Origin: Euborellia annulipes
Taxonomy: Eukaryota; Arthropoda; Insecta; Dermaptera; Anisolabididae
Direction: 5' to 3'
Assembly (NCBI GenBank): GCA_023213315.1
Contig: JAKCPI010015691.1
Location: forward strand, 91,120-155,119
Length of the DNA stretch: 64,000 bases
Position 1 is the stretch's first letter; every line of letters starts with the position of its first letter. Of this stretch, positions 1 to 14,463 are shown piece after piece. The notes under the pieces are model-generated. The model worked only from the letters and a program-made list of their open reading frames with translations, did not search any database and had not been told where the DNA came from. A program made the position numbers and the translations under genes.

Positions 1-1097
1 TAAATGTTTGCCATTCAGTGATGATGGGGGGGGGGGGGGGGCGAGGCCGTGCGAATCCACCCCTTTCCAACAATGGCATCCTAGTCAGCTTTAAGTCCAA
101 GTCATGGGATGTGATATATATAAATTTGTTAAATGATTTATAAATAAAAATATTTTCTCCCAAATCAGATACAAAAAATAAATACTATTATTTTTTTATT
201 CATTATAATATCATGTTTTAATAAATATATTTTGTTATCCTCGAGTTTACGTCGATTGAATTCATTCATTCATTGTGGGATTAAAATGTCATCGAAAATA
301 AACGCTAGCAGTCCCATGGAGAGTGTCCTCCCCCCCCCCTTTTTTTTTGAACAGAAAAAATATTAATATTATAATTATTTTAATTATACAAAAGTTTTTT
401 TAAGGCTAATTTTAATCCAGAAAGCTGGAGCTCGGTTTTTTTTTTTTTTTGAGAAAATTGTAAAAAACTAAGTACATCCGTAAAATACAAGTACTCGAAG
501 TTTTCTAAAGACGACATCAAACGGAATTTATTTTGTTTACCGCAAATAGTAAATATTTAAAATTTGGAAAAAAAAATTTCGAGAAAATTGGAAAAAACTA
601 AAAAAGTACATCACTGAGTTTTAGCACATTTAATTACCTTTCATTTAAGCGCAGTACGGGGTCAGTAACCCTTATAGTTCTCTTGTAATATAATAATTTC
701 AGGTATTACGCCGGAATCGCAACTTTTTTTGCTTGCAAAATGTGCTTTCACACTCTCCTAAGGGGTCCAAATAACTTAGCAAAAATGCAGCGTTACATCG
801 CGTTTTGCGAATTTAATGTAGAATTTGACTAGACTATTAGAATGCCTAATAAAATTTAATATTAATATAAGATAAATATATTTAACAAGAGTAACTATTT
901 AATAATATTAAATTATTAATAATATCTCTAGTAATTTAACTATAAATAAATAATCTAATTTTAGTAGAGTTTCTAGAATTGCAGGCGAATGAAGGGCAAC
1001 AAATTAAACATACCATCATATATGGTTGCCTACGCGCAAGGCTCAAAAGTCAGATAGACAACAGGGTGGGCCTTATTAAATAGTTTCCATCAGTGTA

Positions 1098-1180
1098 CAG
1101 TGAGGGTCAATATTAAGTCCCACCCATGTGTTTTCTACTTGTGATTATTTCATTATTTTTATAAAAGAAAACGAAAATCT
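1098..1180 (+). mobile_element. Left-end fragment of the CAGTGAGG MITE
   Basis: Starts CAGTGAGGGTCAATATTAAG after TA and follows the 25.96-kb copy through TTTTCTACTTGTGATTATT. The other end is missing. Confidence 0.65.
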
Positions 1181-2778
1181 TTTTTCTTAAGGCCTTTTTT
1201 AATATTTCCAGGAAAAACGCCTATCTTTATATTGATATACAGTGTATATTTAGTTTTTTTTTTTTTTTTTTTTTAATTAAACATATATTGCTATAAGTGA
1301 AACTATAAATATGTATAAACTTTTTGAACTTTGAAAGTGGGAGCGAGAGGAAATAAAAGCTTTATGTAAATTTTTTTCAACTTCACATTTTAAAATCTAA
1401 CTTTTTATTCAATAAAGTAAATTACTGATTTGGTTTCTTGTCAAAATGAGTCAATTTTATTTTTGTTTTAAAAGAAACAAAAAATTGTTAGATCAAAAGT
1501 CTTTAAAGTCCTTCTCTTGAAAAAGTAATTTATTTGTACCATAAGTTTTCTTCTCTTACCTATATATGTAATATATAGTGAGAAATTATTGTAAATAAAC
1601 TTATTTATTTCTTTTTAAGGCACCCACTAATTCATATTAATTTGTATTGTATATTGAGCTTAATGATCTCAGTTTATTTATCCAAAATACCAAGGAAATT
1701 TTTATAAACATCTAATTGTATATATAGCAACACATTTGACGCCACCAAATTTTTAATAAGTTTTTTTTTTTTTTTTGTTCAGATATTTTAATATTTTTCT
1801 TTTTTTTTTTTTCTTTATATTATTTATATTATTTATAATGAATCAAATTATAATAATATATCAACATATAATTCTTTTCTTTTTTACCAAGCTCGAAGTG
1901 AGCTCTTTGTTAAAATTTTTATTCCTCAAGCCACAAATAAAACCTAATTTTTGTGGTTCTTTTTTTAAATTGAGTTGCTTTTTTAATTCGTTAGTCTTTT
2001 ATTCTTCTAAGATTTTTATGATAAGTTTGTGCTTATAACGTAAGACATGCATTCTGATATTTCACATAAAAACTCTTTCTCTATTATTCTTTCTGTCCTA
2101 CTTACTATTTTTATTGAATTTCGTATACTCAAATGTAATCTCATTACTTAGCATTCTCGTAAAGTCTTGAAAGCTGCTAAAAAGACGATGACAATTAGCT
2201 TAACGAGTTTCCTTTGAATCACACTAATTCTTCCTCTTTAATAAATATAAACAAAATAAAATATATATTTATACGAGTCTTCATATATTAATATAACCAT
2301 ATTTATAAAATTAAAGAAAAAGTGAGCTTTGAGTTACGAATCTAGAGTTACAACACACTCTTACTTGTTCATTGTCGTGAAAATTTTACAAAATTCGGGA
2401 TGTGTGCTAACACAAAGGACCTTAAACTAAATCTTAAATATATACTAACAAAACAAAAAACTAACAAACTTTTGTCTACAAATCTTCTTTTACTGACTTC
2501 CTACATTATCTAATAATATTTTTTTTAATATAAGGACATGATTTGACAGAGGGGAGGGGGGATATTTACCTTCTTCCAAGATTTTGTAAAAAAAAAAGTG
2601 TATATTATATTATATATATTAAGGATGTAACAAATTTCAATCCCCTCCCAAATCCCGGTGTAAACATTTCCTCAAGAGGGAGAGAAAGAACTGCCACCAA
2701 TTAAATTAATGTATTTATAACTCAAAATAAAATTGTTACAATCCATAATATATTTTTACTTTCTTTTAGATACGTATA

Positions 2779-3017
2779 CAGTAGAATCTCGCTTAGCGAG
2801 CACCTCTCATAACGAGCAAAACAAATTGTAAAAGAATGACTTGCTTAACGAGCGACGTTTCGCATAATGAGCTGTGAGAAGAGGGGGGTCCCGGATTGTG
2901 CGCATGTTACATCAGTCTGTGTCATATGGGGAGGATGTTATTGTTTCGCATAACGAGTGTTTCGCTTTACGAGTTTGATTCTGGAACGAATTATGCTCGT
3001 TAAGCGAGGTTCCGCTG
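2779..3017. mobile_element. Pogo/Tigger-like MITE, 239 bp
   Basis: Ends CAGTAGAATCTCGCTTAGCG and its near inverse complement (CAGCGGAACCTCGCTTAACG read from the right), flanked by TA on both sides. Internal pieces repeat TAACGAGC-like words. No coding capacity. A second copy lies at 25.6-26.4 kb. Confidence 0.8.
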
Positions 3018-3979
3018 TATATGTAATATACTGTAGAACTCATGTCAAAAATTTAATGTAGAGATTTAGATGGAAATATACGTTTTGAGGTCCGCTGAAT
3101 ACAAAAAAAAAAGTATGTTTAATATGAGGATATATAATTTTATGTGCGGGCCGCGAAGTTATGATTCATTAACAAAGTGGGTCGCAGGATCGTTTGGGAT
3201 ATAAAGGATTTTAGTGAGCATAGAATTTGACTCAGTGAATTTTATTAAATATTTATAAAATTTATTAAGTTTTTTTTTTATTATTTTTAAAAATATGCAG
3301 CGTCCTTTATAAAAATATTTGTGTATTATAAAATTTAGTCTTATTTAATACAATTTAATTAGAAAAAAAAGATAGATAATTTTTCTACCCGACCCCCCTA
3401 TATTTTTCTTTTTTACTTTTTTTTCCCTTAGTTTTACTTTTTCTTCTATTTTATATTTATACTAGATATTTAATTCTTCTTTTTCTTGAAAGGAAATTAG
3501 AAGAAAATTATTTATTATTGGCAACTAAACTCGATTGGATTTCCTTGACCAGATCTTGTGCAGTTCGTGTCGCCTTGTCCCCGATTTTTCACCAGAGCAG
3601 AGATTCCGTGTTTGCGACATGAACCCTGAGCCCTCCGTCACTTGCAAAGGACCGACCTAAGTGGCGCAAGCTAATCGATAAGCAAAACCCGAGAGGGCTA
3701 GGAATATTTCGCAGGCTTTCTCAAATGAATTAGCCATTTAATTGAGGAAATTATTGTATTGATATTCACAAATTTAACTGGTTCAGATTTTAGTTTTGTT
3801 AAACTATCTTGTTAGATTTAATAGTTTTTAAAGTTAGAACAAATAATAAAACGTATTTACTTATCTAAAAGATAATTAGACTTGGTAATTCAATATAAAC
3901 TAGGATATCTTAAATCTTATGCAAATTCAAAGATCATTGATATCAAGCTGAAGTGGGGCAGCGTCTCATCACTTGAAGA

Positions 3980-4609
3980 TGAATAAAAAATTATAAGTTT
4001 ATTTTTAATTAACAAAAAAAATCCTATACGGGGTCGGCAAACCTATTTTAAAGAGACAACCGAGAGAAGAAAGTCTGACGCTTGATGAGGCAAGGATGAA
4101 AGCCGACATAAATAAAGCAAAAAACTTTAACTTGGGGTAACCTGTGGCCATTGTCCACTTACAACTTCTGAGTAAACAATTTGAGGGGTGAGAAAGGTTC
4201 CTCACCTCGAAACGCCAAGAATTACTTTGCATTTATTTTTGGAAATTACAAAAATGGAGACAGCTCTACGTTTATTGATATTGAGGTTCACATCGTTCTC
4301 TTCACACCAACTAGACTAACGAGTCATTTTCGTACTGTAGTGTCACGCAATCATTCAAACCTTTGTGTATATTTTTAAATCATCCGCATAGAGAAGCAGT
4401 TTAACATTCGCAAATGATCTTATCCCTTGGACTATGTCATTTATAAAAAGGACGAATAGTAGTGGCCTCAAATGCGACAGCAGAGTTGACTTCATCAATA
4501 GGATTGACTTAACAATCAGCTTTCTTCCGGATATGTAAGATCTAAAAAAGGCTAATTCTAATTTGCAGATAGTGCTAACACACAAATATATAGTTCTGAG
4601 ATATTTCAA
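3980..4609 (-). pseudogene. Non-LTR retrotransposon reverse transcriptase debris
   Basis: The minus strand from 4609 encodes LRPLLFVLFINDI, then KLLLYADDLKIY, the RT motifs around the catalytic YADD. A later frame reads SWCEENDVNLNINK, which matches the WCE-N-L-LN-K block downstream of YADD in jockey/CR1-type elements. Frames break repeatedly, so it is a decayed fragment. A weak + strand block at about 3.55-3.70 kb (KDRPKWRKLI) may belong to another LINE tail. Confidence 0.75.
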
Positions 4610-7544
4610 TTTTTAACTTTGAAAACAAACAAAACACCAATAGGGAAGTATGTTTGTTTGCTACTGCCAGAGCACTCTAATGGCAATATGAGTACAAATT
4701 GTACAAGTAGCACAGACCTTTGCTCAATTGATGGTGCTGAAAAGTAGGGTTTGTCATAATTGTGGGTTAGCACTACCTGCAGCCAACCCCTTCATTTCAT
4801 CATTAAGATTTTGTGCTTTTTCCTTTCGTCTGTACAACCAGGGTAAATGGCTAATAAAATAATTGCTGAACTGTGGTTTATTAAATTTGAGAATCCGTGA
4901 CTGTGGTTTATTTGTAAAAATTACAACGTTTCAGTCTTCATTCTGTGGCCTTTCTTAGGTATAATTAATAATACATCTCATCCCAAGTTTCTCCCAGTTT
5001 CTCCACTACGCCAAATGTGAAGTCACCCGTGTCTATTTAGCTATGTAATATAAATTAATCCAATATTATCTTTTTGCTTGTTACTGTAGATCATCAAAAT
5101 TTATTAGAAGATTCAATATATAATCTTAAAAATTATGTTGTTCCATAATTAAAGTTAGTTCGCCCTTTAAAAGATTTTCCAACTCAAAGAGGTATAAATC
5201 ACGCTTTTTGCACTAAGATGTGCGCCTGAATTTTTTATAAACACCCCTTTGTTTTCATGTTCACAAATAGATAACAAGTCTGCTTTTATAGTGACTTATT
5301 TTTCAACGAATCCGGGTCAAGTTTTTGCTCTATATAAAGGATCCAAGAGTAATGGAAATTATCTAAAAGTCAATTTTTCCGTTACATATAGCCTATTTTA
5401 AACTTGAGGAAAAAAAAAGGATACCATTTGTCCGGGCCCTGGAAAACTTAATCTTCCCCCTGACGATATTGACTGCACATGCGAGGAATTGACACAGATC
5501 AACACAAAAGAATGGCTTTCAAAGAAAAAAAAAATAGACACGGTCTCGATAAATCTAGAATTCAGCAGCCATTTCACATCAACATAGGGCGAGGGAAAAA
5601 AATCGAGCATTAAACTCGAATTGGGTGTTGATTTATATTAATAATTTCCCAATTACGATTTCTAATGCCTATAAAATATATATATATATATAGTGAATGA
5701 CTATAATTCAGAAAAAAAACAAATTATTTTTAATGGTATTGAGAGCAATAAACATAATTCAAATTAATGTTATTCTCAAGATTTGTAACAGGCAAAATTA
5801 TTTTTTTTTACTTTCTCTTATATATATTGCATATATATATATAGAATGTATTGAATTTATTTTAAAAATTCGATATCGAGATTTTGATGGAAATACATGT
5901 TTTGAGGTCCCAGGTGTTAGTCTGTCTGTCAACAAAATATCTCATGAACGAAAAGAGCTAGGAGATTAAAATTTTATATTCAAGTTAGGGTACCCTCCTT
6001 TGAACAAAATACTATTACTTTGCTGATGTACTTTTTCAGTTATTTTCGATTTTCTCAAAATTCGCTCTAACAATTTTTGGAACGAAGTTCTTTAACGCGG
6101 CTTGCGCAGGGTGAATTGGGAGAAAATGTTACGTAACAAAAACGCCTTCCTAACAAAAATGTGTTCCCAGCGCGCGAGCGACGGCGGAGGAAGGCGAGAT
6201 TAGCCGAAGTCTTGACGAGGCCACGCCCACCTTCTCCTCTTTATTTCCTTCTATCTACCGTAGGCGGTAGGTTCCATCGGACGCAGCTAATACAGAACGC
6301 AACTTTCAATTACAGAAAGTTGTATTCTGTGCTACCGATCACACTAGATTTTTTAAATTTAATTCTTTTTATAATTAGATTCCATCAATTACACAAGTGT
6401 ATTTAAATTTTTTGAAAATTAGTGTACAGTGTCTATAAGAATGGAGAGTCGTTTATAAATACACAAGTATCTGCAGTTCCAGGTTCAAATCCTTTCTTTA
6501 TTTTATAAATATCCATACAGCTTGAAACAAGATAAAATGCCTGCATTTAACTATATTTTAAAATAAAATATAAAACTTCGGCCTGTTTCGTTGACTGCAA
6601 AATAGTTCAAAACTTGCGAAATATAAATTTTTGGAGTAAATCATACAGGGAAGCCAGCTGCCCAGGCGCAAGGCTTAGCGTCTGGTTTATATTGATAAAA
6701 AACTGACACGGTGCCACTTCTATTCAATTTTAATATTAAATAAGCTGAATTCGTTAAAAATATTTATAACTGAAGGTTCGAATTTATTATTTATATATTT
6801 TTACTTTATTTATTTATTTTGAAAACTTTTTTATATAAGCAGAAAATTCCATTGAGATTTATTTTGAATATGAAAAAAGTTATCAATTTGTATTTATATA
6901 ACTACTCGAGTAATAATTATTTCTCTATAAAATTTGTAAGGGTTTTCTTTTTATTTAGCGACTCTAATAAAATTTATCCTTTTAATTAAATAATTAAAAA
7001 ACGCTCCGTAAGAAGCTAAGTCTGTCCTTTGTTTGCATATATATTGAATTATCATTATCTTCATTAACCTTTAAAACTCCTTTGACGAATTTTCTCTCTC
7101 GCCCTTAATCAGTTGAACATTACCAGCACATTTTGCCTAGTTATCAAACCCTTAAAAAAGCCTTTTTACACCCAAACCCTTAACAATCAGGTCGTCATTC
7201 CGTTATTTTTTCTTATCTTCTCAAGTATATTGAGAATTTAGTTACGATGTCATTTTTGTTTTCATATTGATCTATGAATTTTCCTTATAGCTAAAAAGAA
7301 AATTCTTTTCTTATAAGAAAAGGAATCTGTCAATATCTTACTGATATACTCTAAACACCTATAATAAATATTTCCCAGTTCAAATAAAATTAAAAAAATA
7401 TATATATATTATGACAAACCGCACATAACACAACTTTTCTTTATCTGCGGTATTCGGGAGTTGTGTAATGTGCTGTCACACAATCTGCTCGAACGATTTT
7501 AATTAATATTCATAAATCAATTATTTTTTTTAGATCCTTTTTAA

Positions 7545-8177
7545 AGGGGGTTCAGGAGCGATGTCTAAACTTACTTTAAAAAAAAAAAAACTAGACTATT
7601 ATAAGGAATTTTTCAATGCGGTTTTTTTTTAATGAATTAAATTCATAAGGGATTATTGGGACAGAAAGTTATAATTTTTTTAATAACTTATTAAAAAATT
7701 AAGAAAATTAATTTTTTTGTTATCAAGCAAATACAAAAAAAACAATCAGTCCCAATAATCTTTAATTTTTTTTTAATTCAAAAATGAATTTATTGTTCTT
7801 ATTAATCACATATTAATTAAGAAAATTTTTAAAATAAGCATAGATGATTTATTTAAAAATCAAATGTCAAATTAGTTCAGCATTCTTGCAATAGATGGCA
7901 GGCTAGTCTAAGAGCAGATCGCCTATTAGCGTATATCTGGCCTATATTTATATATTTTTATGCTTTTATAAAAGATACATAATATATAATAACATTTATA
8001 AAGTATTTATTGTTAAAAGATCAATGAAAATCAACCAAATGCATTAAATATTATTAGCTACCATTCTGACATCTCTTGGCAAATTTTTGAATTACTTGAT
8101 TTTTTGGCATACTTTTTATGACACATACGCCATCTTATCGGGATAAACATGAGTAACATCTTCGCTCCTATTCCGCC
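7545..8177. mobile_element. TTAA-flanked non-autonomous DNA transposon, copy 1
   Basis: Left end (A)GGGGGTTCAGGAGCGA and right end TCGCTCCTATTCCGCC lie between TTAA sites (7541-7544 and 8178-8181). The interior carries CAGTCCCAATAATC and GATGGCAGGCTAGTCTA, shared with copies at 9.7, 36.2 and 45.2 kb. TTAA targets suggest piggyBac or Kolobok type. No ORF. Confidence 0.8.
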
Positions 8178-8639
8178 TTAAAATATTCTAATGCTTATCC
8201 CTTGAAAATTGTTGGTGGACTCTAAGTAAATTTTTTCCAAGAAATCATACATAATTCACAAGTAGTAAAAAAAATTGACTATTTTCAAATTTCATATTTT
8301 ACAATTGACAAAAAATTATAGTAATAAAAAAAAAAAAGAAATATTTTTATATTTAATAAAACTCTTGTTTTAGAACCGGGGGTCCTTCGGGGCTCTTTTA
8401 AAAACGGAAATATTTAGATTTTGTTTCTGGAAACATAAATATTTTGAAGGTAATCATTCTATTATATTTTTCATATTATATATTTTTATTTTAGCTTAAA
8501 TCAAAATCAATTATATTTAATATTGCTATTACGAAATCTTCAAATTAGAGCTCGCTCAACTCACACAAAAAAACCCTACTTTCACTATCATATATACAAA
8601 CTAACAAATACTATAATTAATTTTTCAAAACGCTAAGAT

Positions 8640-8777
8640 AGAAGACATTAGCTTCTCGTGTACCTGGAGTCCAGGATTCGCTTCCTGTTCCAAACGAGAA
8701 AAATTTATTTCATTTGAATTGGCTAACAATCATTTGAAATAAATAAGAATGGGGTCTAAATGGCCTAAGATGCCTTA
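8640..8777 (+). repeat. tRNA-derived SINE, 5'-shortened copy
   Basis: Shows AGACATTAGCTTCTC, a box-B-like GGATTCGCTTCCTG, then the family tail ATTTATTTCATTTGAATTGG, CAATCATTTGAAATAAATA and GGGGTCTAAATGGCC. Box A is degraded. Confidence 0.75.
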
Positions 8778-9742
8778 AAAAATTTTTTTCAAATTATATC
8801 TACGTTACCCCCTTCCAATTTCATTTACTATATATCTGTTTAATTTAAACTAGATTAATTGAAAATTGTGAATTTCTATAGAATCAATACATTTTTTTGT
8901 CTTTCATTTATATACTGTATATATAATAAATAGAAGATGATATATTGACTGGCGCTTTACAGTCTATAAATCTAAAACCTCCAACTATTACAAAGCTCTA
9001 TCTACTAAGTAATAACTAAAAAGGCATTGTTATAAGATAATAACCTATTTTCATATTTGAAACCCATTTTCAAGTGGAATGTGTAGGCAATATTTTTTAG
9101 TTTGTTTTTTTTCTTGATATTTGTTTTATTCTTTTAATAAAAGTCTTTTGAAACGCCCTGTATCATTTTATCATTTCTTTTTCTTCTTTATTTGATCATC
9201 ATCCATCGACATTGTCTCCTTAATAAAACTTTGACTGAGGTAGATCACATGATTTTTCAACCGTTTGTTATCCCCATTCCAAGAAAATGTTTAGTTCCAC
9301 GATATTTCGTTTCTTTATAGACTACATCAATAGAAAGTCAACTGGCGAAAATTTGACCCATTGCCAAAAAAGGATAAAAAAAAAACTCCAACTCCACTTG
9401 GTAAAGACTTGAACTGCCTCTTTCATTGGATTTGGAATCTTAAAAAGAAAGGATCAGAATGGATCTATTATAGTGAGTCAGATGTAAGATCGTAAATAAT
9501 TGCTTTGCTTTCTAGATTTCCTTTTTTTAGCGTTTTATTTTATTACATAAAACGAACGAGATTATGAATTTAAAATTTAAAGGGAAAACAACGATATCGA
9601 AAAAAAAAATTTTCATACCAATCTTTATGTTTAGCCTATATTAATATATATAATAAAGATAGTGATGTTAAAGATAATGAGATGAAGATGCGCTTCGAAT
9701 ATCTTTTATGTTTCTCTTTTTTGAAATAAAAACATATATTAA

Positions 9743-10369
9743 GGGGGGGGGGAAAAAGCTTAAACGACTTTTTAAAAAAAAAATTTTTTTAAGGAATTTT
9801 TTAATGCGTTTTTTTTTTTTTATAATTTATTTTCATAAGAGATTATTGGTACATAGAGTTATAATTTTTTTAATGACTTATTAAAAAATTATCGTAATTA
9901 ATTTTTTTGTTATTAAACTAAATACAGAAAAACAATCTGTCCCAATAATCTTTAATTTTTTTTTTAAATTTAAAAATGAATTTATTGTTATTATTAATCA
10001 CATATTAATTAAGAAAATTTTAAAATAAGCTTAGATGATTTATTTAAAAACCAACTGTCAAATTAGTTCAGCATTCTTCCAATAGATGGCAGGCTAGTCT
10101 AATAGACGATCCCTTTTAGTACTAGCCTATATTTATATATTTTTATGCTTTTATAAAAGATACATAATATATATTAACATTTTTAAAGTATTTATTGTTA
10201 AAAGATCAATGAAAATCAACCAAATGCATTAAAAGGCCTATTATTAGTTACCATTCTGACATCTCTTGGCAAATTTTCGAAATACGTGATTTTTTGGGCT
10301 TACTTTTTATGATACACAACGCCCTCTTATTGGGAAAATCATGCGTAACCACTTCGCTCCTGCCCCGCC
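9743..10369. mobile_element. TTAA-flanked transposon, copy 2
   Basis: Same interior as copy 1. Left boundary after TTAA 9739-9742 has a G run; right end TCGCTCCTGCCCCGCC stops at TTAA 10370-10373. The left terminus has diverged. Confidence 0.78.
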
Positions 10370-11474
10370 TTAACAGGTATTCTATAGTTCTTTAGCTGAA
10401 GAAAAGGACCAGGAAAGGAAAGGCGAGGGTTCGCCGGAGGCCAGTTGGACGGGGGTCCAGCGGGACGAATCCCCTAGCTAGTATTTTTCAATACCCTTTT
10501 TACTTTTCTATCTCTCTTCTTGTTTAGACTTTTTTTTAAACAATTAAAAGTTGACTTCGAATTTAATCGATTAAAAAAAAAAAAATAAAAAAATAGAAAT
10601 AAATCATGTTGTTAAGACTCTTTCAGTCTGACAGCTTATGAGCTCAATAAATCCTACTGTGTTCAAATATTTTAAGAGGTAAAGAAAATAGGAAATTTTA
10701 CCAGAGAAAATAATAAAAGGGCTATTCCAAATAAATATTTACATTCTTATCTTATTTATATTTGTATTATATAAATATTATATTAAAATAGATTCTATTA
10801 AACTAATTTAAAAAAAAAATCTGGTGTCTTGTGGCTCAGTACACAACTTTCTCTTACCTTCGGTAATTGAAAGGTGTGTTCTGTGTGTTTTTGTCACGCC
10901 AAATTTTTTGTCTCGACTTTTCATTCAGGATGTAAAATTTATAATTTATGAAGTTTTATTACCATGCCAAAAATATCCTATCTTTCCAATGAAATATAAG
11001 AGTAAAGTGCCCTTCAAACAATTTTCAGGGCAAAATGAGAATATACATTTTAAAGAGCATCTAAAAAATAATTGATTTATGAATTTTAACCTAACTTAAA
11101 TATAAAATTTAGCTCATTTCTTTCTTGCTTTAAATTTAACACAGACAGACCATTTTGTGGGATCCACTTTTTTTTGTTCAACTTTTAATTTCACCTTTTG
11201 ACAGCTAGCTCCTTTCCTAATTTTTATTTTCCGTTTTGTTTTGGTCTTAAAAGAAGAAGCAGAAAATGAGATAGATATCAGCCTAATTCGTGGAAATGTT
11301 ACCTGCTTTCCTTTGTAGCTTCTCAATTTCCTCGTTCAATCTTTTTACCCGAATAATATGAATGCTTTTTTTTTAGTGAAAAAATAAATAAAAATTTTGA
11401 CAAATTTTCATTACTTGGAACGGGAAGCGAATCCTTGACCCCTAGCAAAAGAGAAAATTTTCTTTTTTCTGCTT

Positions 11475-11478
11475 CCTC

Positions 11479-11515
<37 letters not shown>
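11475..11515. repeat. Poly-A tract
   Basis: About 35 consecutive A after CTGTTA. It may be an assembly-sensitive homopolymer or a retrotransposon tail; no element is recognised upstream. Confidence 0.8.
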
Positions 11516-11518
<3 letters not shown>

Positions 11519-12422
11519 ACCAATAGTCAGGCAGGAGCCAAACTCACAGTTTCACCCAGATTTTTCGCTAAAAATTGACATGTTCACCAAATTTCCCCCT
11601 TTGAGCTCGAGTATTTCCCTTGTAATAGGATTTAGTAGAAGGTAACAAATAGATTTTAATTTTTAAAACCGAATTTGGTGTTTACAGAAAGTAGTATGGA
11701 AGCAGGGTGTTTAGGGGAGGGGGAGGTTAAACAGCCCCCCCCCCCCACATGCCAGGACATTAACATACACGTAATACATAATCATAAATATTTAAATATT
11801 AATTATAATTTTCCTTTATTTGAAATGATTGAGCTTTAAATCAACTATAGACATGCAAATAGTTGGGTTGGATTTAGGGGTGGGGAGACTTGATCAATTA
11901 TGACACGACAAATTATTCATATTCTTCTTAATTTTTTTTAAATTCGTATGTAATTAGAGCTTTAATTTATCTACACAAAAGACCCCCTTTAGGCGAGCAA
12001 ATTATAATATATTTATATTTCTATATTTTATTTAAGAAAATGCCTTGCATAAACGAAAGTAGCAAAGAAGAAAAATATTTACCTATAAAAAAAAATGTAA
12101 TATTTAAAATTTAAAATTCTATAAAAAGGAAATATTTAGATTAAAAAAAAAATTTTAAATGTGAATTTTGCCTTTGATACGGCCTGAGTTGTGGATAACT
12201 CAAGTTCAAATCTCCCTCACGGCAAAAATTGTCCAACCGTTTTCCTCATGAGGAAGGAAACGTGAACCCACCTCAGTATTATTCTCATGAAAGTTACTAC
12301 TCAGAGTAACCGAAACGTGTCAATTCATCATATGTTTATTTGTTATTGGTCTAGAAATAGCTTACGACCTCATCAAGACTAAATTTGCTCAGACAAACAG
12401 CAATTAATTAAAACATTGCTAA

Positions 12423-13475
12423 AATCTGGTGTGACTGGCGCACAGCACACAACTTTCTTACCCTTCGGTAAGGAAAGTTGCGCACCGTGCTGGTCACACC
12501 AGATTTTTTGTGTCGAGATATATTTAGTTTCCGATAGCACCTTAGTTTCAAACTTGCATTTTAAATGTTGACTGCTTGAAATAAACTATGGTTATTTTTC
12601 AAAATTTTAATCTCATATTTGGACATTTTATACACAATATAGAATCGTAAATAAATACAAAATTTCATAAGAATTGGAAAAAAAATTTTAAATGCCTAAA
12701 AAGTTCTAAAGGGGACCCCTTTTGAATCGAAATTAACATACAAATCCCTATAGGAAATTAACATTGTTCCTATGCGAAGATAAGGTGGAAAGGGAATTTA
12801 AAGAGTAGAGAGAGACGATAATGTTTGCAAGTGAGAGAGAGACATATATGTTTTCTTTGAAACAATTAAAGACACAAATAAATTTAAAAAAAATGGGAAT
12901 TTAAATAATAATTGATTTTTAATCTAATAAAAAGAAAAAGATTTAAATTCGGTTACCATGGCAACCATTTCTATCTTTCCTATGAAGAACAAGAGTAAAG
13001 TGGTCTTCAGAAGATTTCAACGGCAAAATGAGAATATACATTTTAAAGAGCATCTAAAAAATAATTGATTTATGAATTTTAAAAAATCCTTGGAGGGAAT
13101 TTTGAGAAAATCGAAAAAAAAACTGAAAAAGTACATCAGTAAAGTACTAGTACTTTTTGGCAGATTTTGTTCAAAAAGCTTATTTTGAGATTCTTCAAAG
13201 GTACCTAAGTTAAATATACAATTTCAATCCGGTAGCTCAATTCCTTCATGCTAAAAAAATCGTTACACACACACAGACCAATTTGCGGGACCCACTTTTT
13301 TGGACTCAGGGGACCTCAAAACATGTATATCCATCAAAATCTCGACATCGAATTTTTGACATGATCGCATTACTTTCTCTCCTATATATTTCATATATAG
13401 GGTACGAGAAAGTAATAATTATGATAACGACCCATGACATCCTAACATATATTTTGTCCTGATGATAGCGTGACC
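12423..13475 (+). repeat. Large hairpin-headed repeat family, fullest copy
   Basis: A hairpin (12426-12513: TCTGGTGTGACTGGCGCACA to GTGCTGGTCACACCAGATTT) is followed by TGTCGAGATATATTTAG, a body with AAGAGCATCTAAAAAATAAT, AAAGTACTAGTACTTTTTGG, GACTCAGGGGACCTCAAAAC and AATCTCGACATCGAATTTTT, and a tail where ACTTTCTC and GAGAAAGT flank a short palindrome. It recurs at least nine times in the window. No protein-coding potential; superfamily unknown. Confidence 0.8.
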
Positions 13476-14463
13476 GACGCTCGAAATTTCGGCAAAATAT
13501 AATATCTTTATTTTTCACTTCTTGCTGATCTGAAATTCAACTTATGAAACGATTCAAGAGGCATTACCCCAGAGTTTAAAGAATTAGAAAATAATATTCC
13601 ATATTTTAGAAATCTTTCAGATTCCTTCCTCTCCCACGTACAGACCTCAAATTATATTTAAATAGTGCGGTAGATGGAACCCTACCCAAGAGTTTTATGT
13701 TATCTTTCAAGTAGAGGAGGTAAACTTTCAGGATATTATCTTTCAGCTAGATGAGGGTGGATGAATATATATATATATATATATATGTGAATTTAAATTT
13801 TCTCGGGTTTGAGTCACGTTGGCTGAGCTTTCCCTGGCATTCGACGTTTCGGCTCTCCTTTTGGAGCCATTTTCACGATTATAGGATTAGGAAGTAATAT
13901 TAAAGGTTTGCTTACGAAGCCGGTCCTTGTTGGTAGATATCTCAGAGGTTTGGATTTCTATCTGAGATCTAGAGAGAGGTTGGTTGTGTGTTTGTGTTAA
14001 GTTTGGGTTGACTTCAGGGCCAATAATTTGCCTACCCCCCAGGTCGAAGTGTTACTGGTTGTCTCCGAGGCTTGAGTTTGTCTTTGAGATGGTGTAGTAT
14101 AGGATTGTGCGTTAGTAGTTGTTTTAGCTTGCCTTTTCACTTGGATCTATTCAATCACCGGATATTTATTCTCCAGTGGTAATTTCCAATTAATATCTTT
14201 TTCTGAAATTATTTTATCAATTTATTCTAAATAAATTCTCAATAATAACAACTTAGAGCAAACCTACAACAACAAACCAGCCGCAAATCATTCAGAGTCT
14301 TAAGTACCGGGAAACCACATAAAAAAAAACAAATCTTCCATGGTAACTTAATGCAAAAACGACATTAATAAATTAATAAGCTACATCATCGACAATCCAG
14401 TTTATTATTTCAATTTAAATTTGCTTTTGAATATTTTTATAAACATTTTTTCATTTTGAAATA

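Noticed and set aside
11114..11523. Lysine- and phenylalanine-rich antisense open frames
   Set aside because: They arise from a poly-A tract and a hairpin-repeat fragment; no start context or known protein.
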